This document shows, piece after piece, positions 10,874 to 23,200 of a DNA stretch of 64,000 bases. Made by a program: the position numbers and the translations under genes. The DNA comes from Canna indica. Its lineage: Eukaryota; Streptophyta; Magnoliopsida; Zingiberales; Cannaceae. The stretch is from assembly GCA_034359265.1 (NCBI GenBank), contig CP136890.1, positions 79,013,501 through 79,077,500 on the forward strand, given 5' to 3'. Under the pieces are notes generated by a model, which saw only the letters and a program-made list of their open reading frames with translations, was not told the origin of the DNA and searched no databases. How positions within the stretch are numbered: position 1 is the stretch's first letter; every line of letters starts with the position of its first letter.

Positions 10874-13800
10874 CAGTGGCGGAGCCAGAAATCAAATTGG
10901 AGGGGGACAAACTTTTAAATGAACAAATACCAAATTACCAACAATATTGTACATAAAAAAATAAGCATTTTTTATAAAAAGATAATTCATCACATCATAT
11001 ATAAAAGTCATATAGACATCATCCATACATAATGCAAAGCAGAGAACATAATTTAAAGTCTTAAACATAAAAAAATTACAATACTTCTCTACGAGTTTTC
11101 ATATGTTGATAACATTGCATAATGGTTTCATTGTCTATTGCATTGAAAATATTTTTTCAACAAATGTAATCAAACAATCAGACAAGAACTGATCTCCCAT
11201 ACTGTTGCGCAATCGATTCTTCACAATCTTCATAGCAGAGAATGTACGCTCAACTGTAGCAGTAGCAATAGGTAAAATTAAGGCCAAAGTGATAAGCCTA
11301 TATACCAATGAATACAATCTATACTTCTTATATTTCACCATCTGTGTAGCAAGATCAGTCAATTCAGAAAGATTCAAAAATCCTTGATGAGATATCATAT
11401 CAATAATATAATATTCCAATTGATTATCAAGAAGATCAATCTCAATTGATGAAAATTCAATTGGATAAAATTCAGCAAGATGAAGCAATTTTGTTTTATC
11501 AAAAGAGGAGAATGCATCGATTGGACTCAAGCATGCAACACATAGAAGTAATTCCGTGTTCGCCTCATTAAAGCGACTGTTAAGTTCTTGAACCTGCATA
11601 TCAATGATAGTACAGAAAATCTCAACTTTATAACGATGCAAGTTGGTGTTTCTTTTAACATTGCGTCGAGGACGTCCCACACTCACATATATATCATTCA
11701 TGTCAGGAACATTTATATTCATCTTGCTACATAAAAGAGCAATCTCTTCCAACAAATCATCTCATCCACTGTCTCTAAATTTTTGTAACCGTTGTTTGGC
11801 TATTTACACTGCTTGCATTGCATTCACAATATTTTGATCTTTTTTTTGCAAAGCTTGTGACAACTCATGGGTGATTCCTAAAAGATGTTTTATCAAATGA
11901 AGAGAGAATGCAGTATCAAAACATTGTAGTCCCTTTAACAAAAGTAATGCTTCACCTCTTTGTTCTCGATTTCCATTTTCTTGAACAAATTCAAGCACAT
12001 CAATAACAGCAGAAAATAGCTTAATTAAGCTAACAACAGTACTGAAAAATGAACTCCATCTAGTATCACTAGCTCGTTTAAGAGTGGACATTTGATTCTG
12101 TCCTGATCCAGTCTTGATATCACCACTTTCAATTTCTTCTAAAAGTCTCATTGATTGATACTCTAAAAGAATTTCATGACGTTTACATGAGCCTCCAATA
12201 AAATTCACAACCATTGAGAGTAAAAGGAAGAACTCATAAATCATATCATGGTTTGTAGCCACAACTACAAGTGTCAATTGAACTTAATGTGCAAAGCAAT
12301 GAACATAATATGCACAACTATTCTCACTTAGAATCAAAGATTTGAGACCATTGGATTTACCTGATATATTACTTGCCCCATCATAGCCTTGGCCACGTAA
12401 TCTTGATATGCTCATGTTATTTGTAGAGAATAGTGCATCAATCTCTGTTTTAAGTGATGAAGCACTAGTGTCAGCAACATGAACAATACCCAAGAGTCTC
12501 TCCACCACTTGTCCAAACTTGTCCACAAATCGAATAACAACAGCCATTTGCTCTTTAAGTGCTATATCTCAAGCTTCATCTACTAAGTAGAGAATAATGA
12601 ATCATCCAGCTCTTGAACAATTACTTTAGAAGTCTCAATTGCACAAGCACGCACAATATCGCGTTGGGTATCTGGAGATGTCAATTTAACATTCCCAGGA
12701 CTATTATCTGGAGTGACTCTCTCAATATCTGCATTGTGATCACTTAAAAACTTCAAGAAATCTAAAAAATTTCCTCGATTGTCTGAATCAGTGGATTCAT
12801 GATGACCACGAAATGTCAAACCTTGTCTTAAAATTAAGAAGACGACAAGTTTCAATAGATGCAAGCAAACGAACTCGATAGTCACTTCGAGCTTGTTTTG
12901 TTTGCGTCTCTATAATTGTTCTGAGATGTTGGCGTTGTTTCAAAAGTGCCTCACATTTACTTAAAGCCTAATTGTGCAAATTATTTGGACCACCAACATT
13001 TGCATCTATTTTCTCCTTCTTCTTCCAATTTCTAAATCTATCTACGACAAACACATCCTTATTACTCTCTCATTTAAATAAATAGCAACATAAGTAATAA
13101 GCTGCATCTTTCTTTATGCTGTATTCTAACCAATTAGGATGTTGATCAAACCAAGATTCACAAAATTTTCTCCGAAGTTTGCCTTGCAATGTTTGGGGAA
13201 ACTCATGACTACGAGGTTGACAAGGTTTTCTTTGCAAATATGCTCTTCGAACATCATCTTGAACGTTGGGATGATAATCACTAATTGGATGACGTAACCC
13301 TGGGTCTGCTGGAAGATTTGCTAAATCAACGCTATACAATCTTTTTGAGCTACGATTCTCTTCTTCAACTTTCACATTTACTTCTTTGTTAGCTGAAGAC
13401 GATGATCCACCTCCGGACATAAATTTTCTTTTAAAATAATTCTCCATATCTACTAAATAAAAATTAATTGGAATCAAGCGAACAATGAAATCAACTCAAG
13501 CAATCAAGCAATCAAATAAAATTTAATCAAACAATCAAGCAATTAAATAAATCAGTAAAACATGGAATCAAATTAAAATTAAACATGAAAATTAAACTAC
13601 AGTCAATTTAAAATGAATCAATTGATATTAAAATTAAAATTAATGTGATATACTTGTTGCTGTTGGATACTTGGATATATCACATTAATCAATTAAATGT
13701 AATCAAACACGAATTTTAATCAAACAAGAATTAAAATCAATCAAACATGAATTAAAATTAACATTAAATGTAATCCTTATATAGTTACATTGGGAGTGAA

Positions 13801-14630
13801 TTAATCAAACAAGAATTCGGATGAGTGCCGTGAAAATTAACATTAAATGTAATCCTTTAATTCAATGAATTAAAATTAACATTAAATGAAATCCTTACCT
13901 CCGCCTGCGGACTGCCGTGAAAATTTCACAGTGAAATGAAATCCTCGATACCTCCAGGCTCCATCTCCGGAGTCCGGATGAGTGCCGAATGCCGAGTGGT
14001 TGAGTGGACGACGCCGTCAATGGGAGTCACGGGACAACAGTCAACCGGACGGGCTCGCGGACTCGCGGAGTGCTGCGGCCGCACCGGCCCACGGGCCGCG
14101 AATGTTGTCCCGGCGGGCGCCAACGAGATGGCGAGGCTTGCACCGCCGCCTCCCTCTCCGGTGATCAATCACCCGTACCAGTCGGCAGTCGAGTGAGTTT
14201 TCAGATGATCTCTGTTTCCTCGACGGCCACCACGATTTGTCTTCTCTCTTTGATCACTCCGACGCGGCAGCTCGTGGGGCGGCCGTGGCAGTTCGTGAGG
14301 CGCAACCAGCAGAAGGAGTCGCGGACGGCAAGGAGATGGGGAGGGGACGATCATCGATCGGCGGAGATGGGGATTGGGATTTGGGGAGCGATCGGCGGAG
14401 CCGGGGAGGGGATGAGGGTTTCGGGTATCGGGGAGATGGGGAGGCGAGTAGGCGACGTGGTTAACTGGTTACGTATCAGGAAAGAATCAAAGAAAGGAAA
14501 TATTAAATTAAATTTGAGGATAGGGAGGTCATTTTTAAGATTTAGGGGGTAAAAATTGTCAATATATATATATATATATATAATAAAAATTGGATGGGGG
14601 GCAGTTCCTGCTACAATAGCTCCGCCCCTG
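10874..14630 (-). mobile_element. hAT transposon (3757 bp), decayed
   Basis: The ends are CAGTGGCGGAGCC on the left and GCTCCGCCCCTG on the right, an imperfect inverted pair typical of plant hAT elements. They are flanked by GACGTAGA (10866-10873) and GACGTGGA (14631-14638), an 8-bp target duplication with one mismatch. The interior holds a minus-strand TTF-finger/DUF4371/hAT-dimerisation transposase with several disabling changes. A GC-rich segment (13900-14470) at its upstream end may have been promoter and 5' leader. The element sits inside the left arm of the long inverted repeat and is therefore younger than it. Confidence 0.9.
11135..13477 (-). pseudogene. hAT-family transposase (TTF-type zinc finger, DUF4371, hAT dimerisation), broken
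   Basis: Reading on the minus strand from 13477: an N-terminal region with ADPGLRHPISDYHPN and CESWFDQHPNWLEYS ending KDAAYYLCCYLF (TTF zinc finger); then QGLTFRGHHES and KEQMAVVIRFVDKFG (DUF4371, RNase H-like core), RLRGQGYDGASNISG and YYVHCFAH; then a C-terminal hAT dimerisation segment ATVERTFSAMKIVKNRLR near 11250. A frameshift near 12840, another near 12590, and in-frame stops at 12284-12286 and between 11804 and 11755 break the frame. Several stops look like single-base changes of Gln, Arg or Trp codons. The protein would have been of zinc finger MYM-type protein 1-like length (about 770-800 residues). Confidence 0.88.
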
Positions 14631-15275
14631 GACGTGGATCCTGTAGGGATCAACTTTGTAAACTATGAGGTCTAAAACTAAAATTATGTAAACTATGAGA
14701 ACTAAAATCAAAATTTTGTAAACCATAGGGACTAAAATCAAAATTTAAGTAATTATTTTTCTCAATAAATATAAAAAAATCACAAGATATTTTTTAATTT
14801 ATTTATAAATAATTATAATATTTAAAAATATTAAAATTGAGCAATTTTTTTTACCGATTAAGGTGATTTATTTTGGATTTTATTTTGAAAAAATATGGAC
14901 ATGTTTATATAGTTAGAAGTTTAATTTAATATTTGCAAAATTAATTTATTTTCTATTTAAGACATAAACAGCTGATTTCGTATTCTTGCATTGAACACAT
15001 TAATTGAACAGAAAATATATTAATATTTTGTAGTATGTTCTGTGTCTCTGAATATATCTTAACAATGCCCACAAAATCGTAGCAATAAATTGTATCATGG
15101 TGTTGCCACTACAGTAAATGAATGAGGAATAGACATTTATTAGAGTAAAAATCAACACTTTTTGATGTTCGAAATCTAATTTAAATCGCTTTGAATGCAC
15201 CAAATTAATTAGGATCAAAATGGAGGTAAGGAGGTGACCGGTGAAGAGATGAGTAGATCAGAAGAATATGTTTTT

Positions 15276-15300
15276 GAATTCTGCAACTAGTGCAGAATTC
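15276..15300. repeat. Perfect 10-bp palindrome with 5-base loop
   Basis: GAATTCTGCA and its exact inverse TGCAGAATTC flank ACTAG. It lies in the spacer of the long inverted-repeat element. No terminator or protein-site role can be assigned. Confidence 0.7.
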
Positions 15301-15902
15301 ACGCTAAATCAAGGTAATTAACAGATAAAAAATTGACGCCTAATGACGACGTCGGTTTAAATTCATTCAAATTAATGTAAATTACTGTAGTGTGCTCAAT
15401 TTTAATATTTTTAAATATTATAATTATTTATAAATAAAATTAAAAATATCATGTGATTTTTTATATTTTTTAAGAAAAATAATAATTTTGATTCCTATAG
15501 TTTACTCGAATTTTGATTTTAGTCCTCATAGTTTACAAAGTTGGTCCTTGCAGGTCCATGTCAATAATGTCCAGTCAGCATCTATTATCCACATAAGCTT
15601 CATTTAGGCCTTATGTGACGGTAGTGACCAAATCTTAAACGAAAATAAAATGTGGGGACTAAAACTAAAATTTTGAAACTATGAGGACTAAAATTAAAAT
15701 TCGAGCAAACTGTGGGGACCAAAAGTATGATTTTCCCTAATTTTTATTAATCACCCAATTAAAAATAATTATAAATTTATTTTTTCCATGATAGATTTTT
15801 AGCATCTACCATTGACGTCGACTCAATGGCTCGTGCATAAAAAACTACTACTCGTGCTTATTGCCTCACCAACTCGTCTTTGTCTCCCCTAAGTCTTTTC
15901 CC

Positions 15903-16372
15903 TAGAGGCGGCAACGGGTCGTGCCTAGCATGGCCCGACAGTTCAAGGGGTAGCCCCAGCCCGGGCTTGAGCCCGCCCCTTTGAGCTAGGGCTGGGCTTG
16001 GGCCGGCCCGAAACTTTCAAAATTTAAAAAATAATATTATTTTTTAAAATTAATCAGGTCTAGCTCGACTAGACTCGAGCCAGACCTAGGTCGGCGAATG
16101 CCGGGCCTGGGTCTGGCCTAGGTCAGACGCGCGTCAGACATCTGGTCAGGTTAGACGTGCGTCATACCTAGCTTTGACCGAGCCAGCACAACACACCCGC
16201 GGGCCATGCCTGGCACGACCCACGTGCCCAGGGGGCGAGCCCACCCCACCCCTTGGGCACAGACGGGTTGTGCCCAGCCCGATCCGAAATTCTTCGGGCT
16301 AGGTCAGGCACGACCCAAAATCGAGCCAGGCCCGTGCCGCCCTTGGGCGGGCCCGACCCATTACCTCCTCTA
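15903..16372. mobile_element. hAT-like MITE rich in GGCCCG/GGGC motifs (470 bp)
   Basis: The ends TAGAGGCGGCAACGGGTCG and, inverted, TAGAGGAGGTAATGGGTCG are terminal inverted repeats. The flanking octamers CTTTTCCC and GTTCTCCC match at 6 of 8 positions, suggesting an old 8-bp target duplication. The interior is built of repeated AGCCCGGGCTTG and CAGGCCCGTGCC-type motifs and has no coding role. Confidence 0.65.
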
Positions 16373-16950
16373 GTTCTCCCCTAACTAAGGTGCAATCTTT
16401 TTATTTATTTGCAAAAGTATAATAAATAAGTATAATTTTCATTTCACTATTATTAGTTGCTTCAGTTATATTTTTTATTGATTAATTAAATTGATTTAAA
16501 TATATTATTTATTTATTTTAACTTTGTTTCTAAAATAATATTATTATCAAAGCTCGTCAAAAATAAAGTATCAAAATTACTTTGATCCTTGACCCTTGCC
16601 TTGGTATTAAAATTTTTTAGATCCGTCGTTGACTACAGTAATTTTTTTAAAAAAATCACATGCGACAAAATTAATAAATGTTGAAAATTTATGAGAATCC
16701 AACCAATATTTAATTAGGAAATAGAAAAAGTTTAGGAATTAAGGTCATCGAGATTCAACTTTGAATCAAAGGAAATAAACTTCAAACGAACTATTAGTAC
16801 TTGCACTTCCTATATATACGCGCATACTAGTATTCATTGAAAATATACCCGCATACACGGTAACATGTACCAGTATTAATTTAAAAAGTATTAATAAAAG
16901 TATTTTCTATAAATTATTGGATATTTTATAAATTATTTGGATATTTTATC
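16373..16950. other. AT-rich intergenic region upstream of the MATH gene
   Basis: No gene, RNA or delimited repeat is seen. Short runs such as TTATTTATTTATTTTAAC occur. The proximal part is the likely promoter region of the gene starting at 17280. Confidence 0.5.
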
Positions 16951-16976
16951 CATATAAATATGAATATAAATATTGT
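16951..16976 (+). promoter_or_regulatory. Possible TATA region for the MATH-domain gene
   Basis: CATATAAATATGAATATAAA lies about 310 bases before the start codon. It is followed by a CT-rich, GC-rising leader (17040-17279) typical of a plant 5' untranslated region. No transcript start can be verified and AT-rich DNA gives chance TATA matches. Confidence 0.3.
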
Positions 16977-17279
16977 GAAAAATGAAGGACAATGCAGTGA
17001 ACGTTATAGCATCATCATATCCTCCTACGGCGCACACGACTCGACCTCCCTAACTCTCTCCCCCCAAATAGCCTCCTCGCCCACATACCCCCACGCACGC
17101 TCGCTCGCTCGCTCGCATACAACACAACCCCTCCTCCGCCTCCTTCTCCTCGACTCCTCCTTCCCCGCCCCCAAATGTCCGAAACCCAGGGGGAGCTATA
17201 GAGCCAACACCTAGATTTCTCTTCTTCAATCCAAATTTTCCAACGACCCCAATCCATCGATCGGTCAATCCTTCCCCCC

Positions 17280-20200
17280 ATGAAGGCAGCTCCCAATCTC
17301 CCCGACTTAATCTCTTCGTCGTCATCCTCTTTGGCATCATCGGCGCCCCCATCGGCGCCATTCCTGGAGGCCCGCTCCTCCGCGGCCGCCTCGCCCTCCT
17401 CCACGGGGACCATCGCAGCCGCCGCCGCGGAGGCGCTCGTCCCGTCCCGCGATGCCAGCGGCGGCGGCGGCGGCGATATGGTCGCCGTGGAGCGGCGGGG
17501 TTTCCACTCCGTGGTGTGCCGCTGGACGGTGCCGCAGTTCCCCCGCGCCAAGGCCCGCGCGCTCTGGAGCCGCTACTTCGAGGTGGGCGGCTACGACTGC
17601 CGCCTGCTGGTGTACCCCCGCGGCGACTCGCAGGCCTTGCCCGGCTACCTCTCCCTCTACCTCCAGATCGTCGACCCCCGCGGCGGCGGCTCGTCCTCGT
17701 CCGGCAACAAGTGGGACTGCTTCGCCAGCTATCGTCTCGCCATCTCCAACCACCTCGACGACGCCAAGTCCGTCGCACGCGACTCCTGGCACCGCTTCTC
17801 CTCCAAGAAGAAGTCCCATGGCTGGTGCGACTTCGCGCCCTTCTCCGCCGTCCTCGATGCGAGATCCGGATTCCTCCTGCAGCCCTCCGACTCCATCGTT
17901 GTCACAGCCGACATCCTCCTCCTCCACGAGACCGTCTCCTTCAACCGAGACCATGAGCCGCAGCCGCCCCCTGCTGACGTTCTTGGCGGCAAGTTCACCT
18001 GGAAGGTCCATAACTTTAGCCTCTTTAGGGAGATGATCAAGACGCAGAAGATCATGAGTCCCGTGTTTCCGGCTGGCGACTGCAACCTCAGGATCAGCGT
18101 ATACCAGAGTTCAGTCGCCGGGGTCGACCATCTATCCATGTGTCTCGAGAGCAAAGACACCGAGAAAACCTCCACCGCTGCTTCCAGCCCTGCCGCTCCT
18201 GCCCCTGAGCGCAGCTGCTGGTGCCTTTTCCGGATGTCAGTCCTGAACCAGCGGCCTGGGTTGAACCATGTGCACCGAGACTCCTACGGTCGGTTTGCTG
18301 CAGATAACAAAAGTGGCGATAACACCAGCCTGGGATGGAATGACTACATGCGAATGGAGGAATTCATTGGCCCAGATGCTGGGTACCTTGCCGATGATAC
18401 GGCTGTGTTCAGCACATCCTTTCATGTTATTAGGGAGTCGAGCAACTTCACGAAGAACTTTGGACCTCTAGTGGGCAGCAGCGGTGGTAGGGGGGCTGCG
18501 CGGAAGTCAGACGGGCATTTTGGCAAGTTCACATGGAGGATTGAGAACTTTACGAGGCTCAAGGACCTGCTTAAGAAACGGAAGATCACTGGGCTCTGCA
18601 TAAAGAGTAGGAGGTTCCAGATTGGCAACCGGGATTGTCGGCTCATTGTTTATCCCAGAGGTAAACTCATTAAATATTCATTGCATCTTTTATTCATGCT
18701 ATTTTGAGAGCATGTCATTCCATTGATCAAATGTAGAAAATTCTAAGTAATCCGGTGGAATGTATATTTCTTGGGGAGGTTTAGCATGGTATTCTCTCAT
18801 TCTGAGTACATCTTATATGCTCAGTTGTGCATTATCTTTTCTTTTTTTCTTTGTCTGTCTAGTTTTATGGTCTCAAAATACCTCTGACACCCTAGGCACA
18901 ATTCATGTAGTACTGTTGTTAATGAATCTTATATCTGCTACCTGTGCATTGTTACTTTTTCTTGGTAGTCACCCTTTTCGTTTTTAATGAGTCATAATGT
19001 CATATGATAGTTTCTATGTACATTTAAATTTTCATATTTCTAATTGCTTCATTAATTCATTCTACAATCGTGGGGATGTACACACACTGATCAAGTATAC
19101 CTTTGTTTTCTCTTACACATTTGCAATGGGCACCAGGGCAGTCTCAACCACCTTGTCACCTCTCTGTATTTCTAGAAGTCACAGATTCCCGCAACACTGC
19201 TAGTGATTGGAGTTGCTTTGTAAGCCATCGGTTATCAGTTGTCAATCAGAAAATAGAGGAGAAATCTGTTACAAAGGAGTCACAGAATCGCTACTCAAAG
19301 GCTGCAAAGGATTGGGGTTGGCGTGAGTTTGTGACTCTGACTAGTCTCTTTGATCAGGATTCTGGATTTCTTGTTCAGGATACTGTCATCTTCTCAGCTG
19401 AGGTTCTGATATTGAAGGAGACTTCTATAATGCAAGAATTTAGTGACTCAGAGTCTGATTCAACTAGTGCATGTTCAAATTCCCAAATTGATGCTATTTG
19501 CAAGAGGGGATCATTCACATGGAGGGTGGAAAACTTCTTGTCGTTCAAGGAGATTATGGAAACTCGCAAGATTTTCAGCAAATTCTTTCAAGCTGGAGGT
19601 TGTGAGCTGCGAATAGGTATGCTAGGATTCGTTTTTTTAATTTACTTTATGATATATTTTCTCTTATGCTACAACTTATCAGTGTTGCATTTACTCTGGT
19701 ATTACATTGCAGGTATCTATGAGTCATTTGACACTATTTGTATATATTTGGAGAGTGATCAGTCATCTGGGAGTGACCCTGACAAAAATTTTTGGGTGCG
19801 GTATAGAATGGCTGTTGTGAACCAGAAAAATCCTGCAAAAACTGTATGGAAGGAGTCCTCAATATGCACAAAGACTTGGAACAATTCAGTCTTGCAGTTT
19901 ATGAAGGTCTCAGATTTGCTAGAATCAGATGCAGGATTTCTTGTCCGTGATACTGTAGTATTTGTTTGTGAGATTATAGATTGCTGCCCCTGGTTTGAGT
20001 TTTCTGATCTTGAGGTATGATTGAATTCAAGGAATACACTGCACTCTGATAGATGGGTCATGTATAGCGTATACTAGTATTAAGTAATCAACTCCTGAAA
20101 TTAGCTTGATTTTTTTATAGCCTGGTTATATGTCTGTACCAGAATACCGTGCAATGTATTACCTAAAATGGTGTTTTCTGGAATATTTGCAAACATTAAA

Positions 20201-23200
20201 CTACTGTTGGTTCAAACTTGGAAGTGTTTTGGCATTTCCCAAAAGCAATCAGTTATCATTATCAACGTGAATCAAAAGTTATAGAAAATGTGTTTACCAA
20301 CAAATGCTACAAATCTACTTGCTAAATGACAAAATCGATAAGTGCGAAATATGTTCGTAGCACAAACAAAATGATTATAGTCTTAACGCATATGGAAAGA
20401 TTTGTAAGAAACTCTGTGGTAGTTGTTTGAATTGATCAAAGGAATGATGAATCAACTATTTTTTATGCTATAACTACCAAAATTATCACAAAATGAAAAT
20501 TTTTATTTGATGATCTGCTTATGGTAATGGATAGAGTGTTACTCTATTGTTAACTCCATTTATAATTATAAATAGAGAAATGTGTGCTACTTGAGCTAAT
20601 ATCTCTAAAGGTATGTTATAGCTTGTTGTAAAATTAGGCTGTTATTCTACGGTTGCCGTGTTTCACTGGATAAGTTTTATCGTAACTTGTGTTTTTTTTT
20701 CTTCTTTTCAGTTTATGATTTCAATGTGTTTATCATCTCACTTTAGTCGCACTTCAGGAGCAAAAGAATGCATTAATAATGGATTGATGGGTCTACTACC
20801 ATTAACTAGCACTCTGCAGTTTGGATTGTCAAATTAATGGGTTATTTATCCCATCATATTGGATCTTGACAATGTGTGGAATTCAAAGTAGAGTTCTAGC
20901 TTTTATGAAATCCTTGTCTAAGTTTCCGATATATTTATGTTAAGTCTTCTGGTGAACTACAGAACTTGTGTAGTTGACAACATCTGTGCTAGTTTGCATC
21001 TGTTGGATGCAAAAATGTACATTTTGTATGGATAGTTGACATTATAAATTTTTTTACCATCTCTTTTTCTAGTAAAGCATTCATATGAGCTTATTGTGTT
21101 GGTATGCTTGTGTATGCATCCTTAGGTTGGGATCTTTTTGTTGTGTATGCATCCTTAGGTTGGGATCTTTTTGTTGTCAGGTTTTGGCCTCTGAAGATGA
21201 GCAGGATGCGTTGTCAACAGACCCCGATGAACTTATTGAATCTGAAGATAGTGAATGTATTAGTGGAGATGAAGAAGACATGTTCAGAAATCTTCTTTCA
21301 CGAGCAGGCTTCCATTTGACATATGGAGATAACACCTCTCAGCCACAGGTTACTCTAAGAGAAAAGCTTCTAATGGATGCTGGTGCAATTGCTCGATTTC
21401 TGACTAGTCTGCGTGTTTATCTTGATGACCCTGCTAAAATCAAGCGCTTGCTTCTTCCTACTAAAATATCTTCAGGTAGTTGTGGCAAGAAAGATCCTTC
21501 AAAGTGTGTTCCAAATTCTCCAAGTGTGATGAATTTGTTGATGGGGGTTCAAGTCTTGCAACAAGCTATCATTGACTTACTCCTGGATATAATGGTGGAG
21601 TGTTGCCAACCTTCAGAAGGAAGAGCAGGTTATGATTCTTCTGAAACAAGCTCAAAAACTTCTCCTGGTTCTAATGGAGCCACCACCCCACCAGAAACCA
21701 ATGGTGATGGTGAATTGACTACAGAGTACGCAAGGTGTGACATGTATGAGAGATTAGAACGTGAGGTGGAAGAAATTAGACAAACATATGCAGTACAAAG
21801 CTCATACCTGAAAACATACGAGAGACACAAAACTAACCAGGAGCAATCCATTTCTCCTCCTGAGACTTCTGCTGGGGATCAACCTACAGATGATGTTTTT
21901 ATTCGAGCTCCAAAGGTAGTAATATCTTAACAGAAACAAGTTCTAATAATATTCATGTTTGTATTATTTACTTAATACTCTACAAAATCTTTTTTAGACA
22001 AAATGGCCTGAACAATCTGAGGAGCTTTTGGGATTAATTGTTAATTCATTGAGCGCCCTTGATAGTGCTGTGCCACGAGGATGTCCTGAACCTAGAAGAC
22101 GTCCTCAGACGGTGCAGAAGATTATTCTTGTGCTTGATAAGGCTCCAAACCATCTTCAGCCCAATCTAATTGCCCTTGTGCCCAAACTGATTGATTCTTC
22201 AGAACATTCTCTTGCTGCTTGTGCACTTTTAGATCGCATGCAGAAACCAGATGCTGATCCTTCATTGCGATTACTGGTATTATTTATTTCTTAGAGAGTT
22301 TGTTCTCTCTATTTTCTTCTGGTTGTCTTTCATAAATTATAGACACAATAATAATTTTCTGAAAAAAATATCAACTTTATATGCATTCAATAGTTTATCA
22401 ATTTGGCCTGTGATGTGTCATGTCTAATTCAAATTCCGTTCTTCAGGTTTTTGATGTTCTATGTCAATTGGAGTTTGGGAGCGAGGTATGGGAACGCGTC
22501 TTATATCAGGCTCTGGAATTGCTCGCAGATTCCAGCGACGAACTCCTTATAGCAGCAACAAGCTTTGTTTTCAAAGCTGCATCTCAGTGCCAACATCTTC
22601 CACAAGCTGTACATTTTTAGTTTCTCCTTTACCATAGTTAAGCTCCATCTACAGTCTTAAGACTGCCTGTTGACCTTTCTTTCTTCTTTTTGGCTCTCCT
22701 AGGTCAGAGCTTTTCGTTTAAGACTAAAAAGCCTTGGTACTGAAGTTCCACAATGTGTGCTGGATTTTCTGGCACAAACAGTGCATACTAGTACAGATGT
22801 GGCCGAAGCCATTTTAAGTGGCATCGACTCTGATAGCGAGCTTGATGGAAATTGCACGATTTCTTGTGGTACTTATTCTTTTGCTGCAAATGCTATTTCT
22901 TCTGATGGGATGCATTCAGGGAATGATCAGGTTGTTCATGGATGCCACTATCACACAGATGTTTACATTTTGGTGGAGATGTTATCCATGCATGCATTGT
23001 TTCCGGAAGTTTCACAGGTTTTTGAAAGAGCTTTAATTCGAGGGGCCATTGGGCTGCAATCAGTTGCCCTGGTATTAGAAAGGCGACATTCTCAAAGGTT
23101 GAACATCAAATCTAGATCAATCATAGATGAATCAGAGAACAGGGAAGTCCTGGTTGATGGAAATTTTGATTCGTTGCCTGTTCAAGAAGATGACTTCACA

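Larger units (their letters stand above)
10731..15745. mobile_element. Long inverted-repeat (foldback/MITE-like) element, interrupted by an hAT
   Basis: The left arm (10731-10873 continued at 14631-14850) and right arm (15384-15745) are inverted copies of about 360 bases. Both carry GTTTACTCGAATTTTGATTT, AGTCCTCATAGTTTAC and TTGGTCCCTACCGTCACAT type blocks. The spacer (about 14850-15383) has no gene. The arms are themselves rich in repeats of ACTAAAATCAAAATT. Superfamily is uncertain because I found no clear target duplication at the outer ends. Mutator-like is one possibility. Confidence 0.7.

Noticed and set aside
13926..14552. Overlapping frames on both strands in a GC-rich block
   Set aside because: They have no recognisable motifs and lie at the upstream end of the hAT element, where a promoter or leader is more likely.
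17015..18175. Long antisense and out-of-frame reading frames in the first MATH exon
   Set aside because: High GC content removes stop codons in all frames. Only one frame carries MATH motifs and continues across splice sites.
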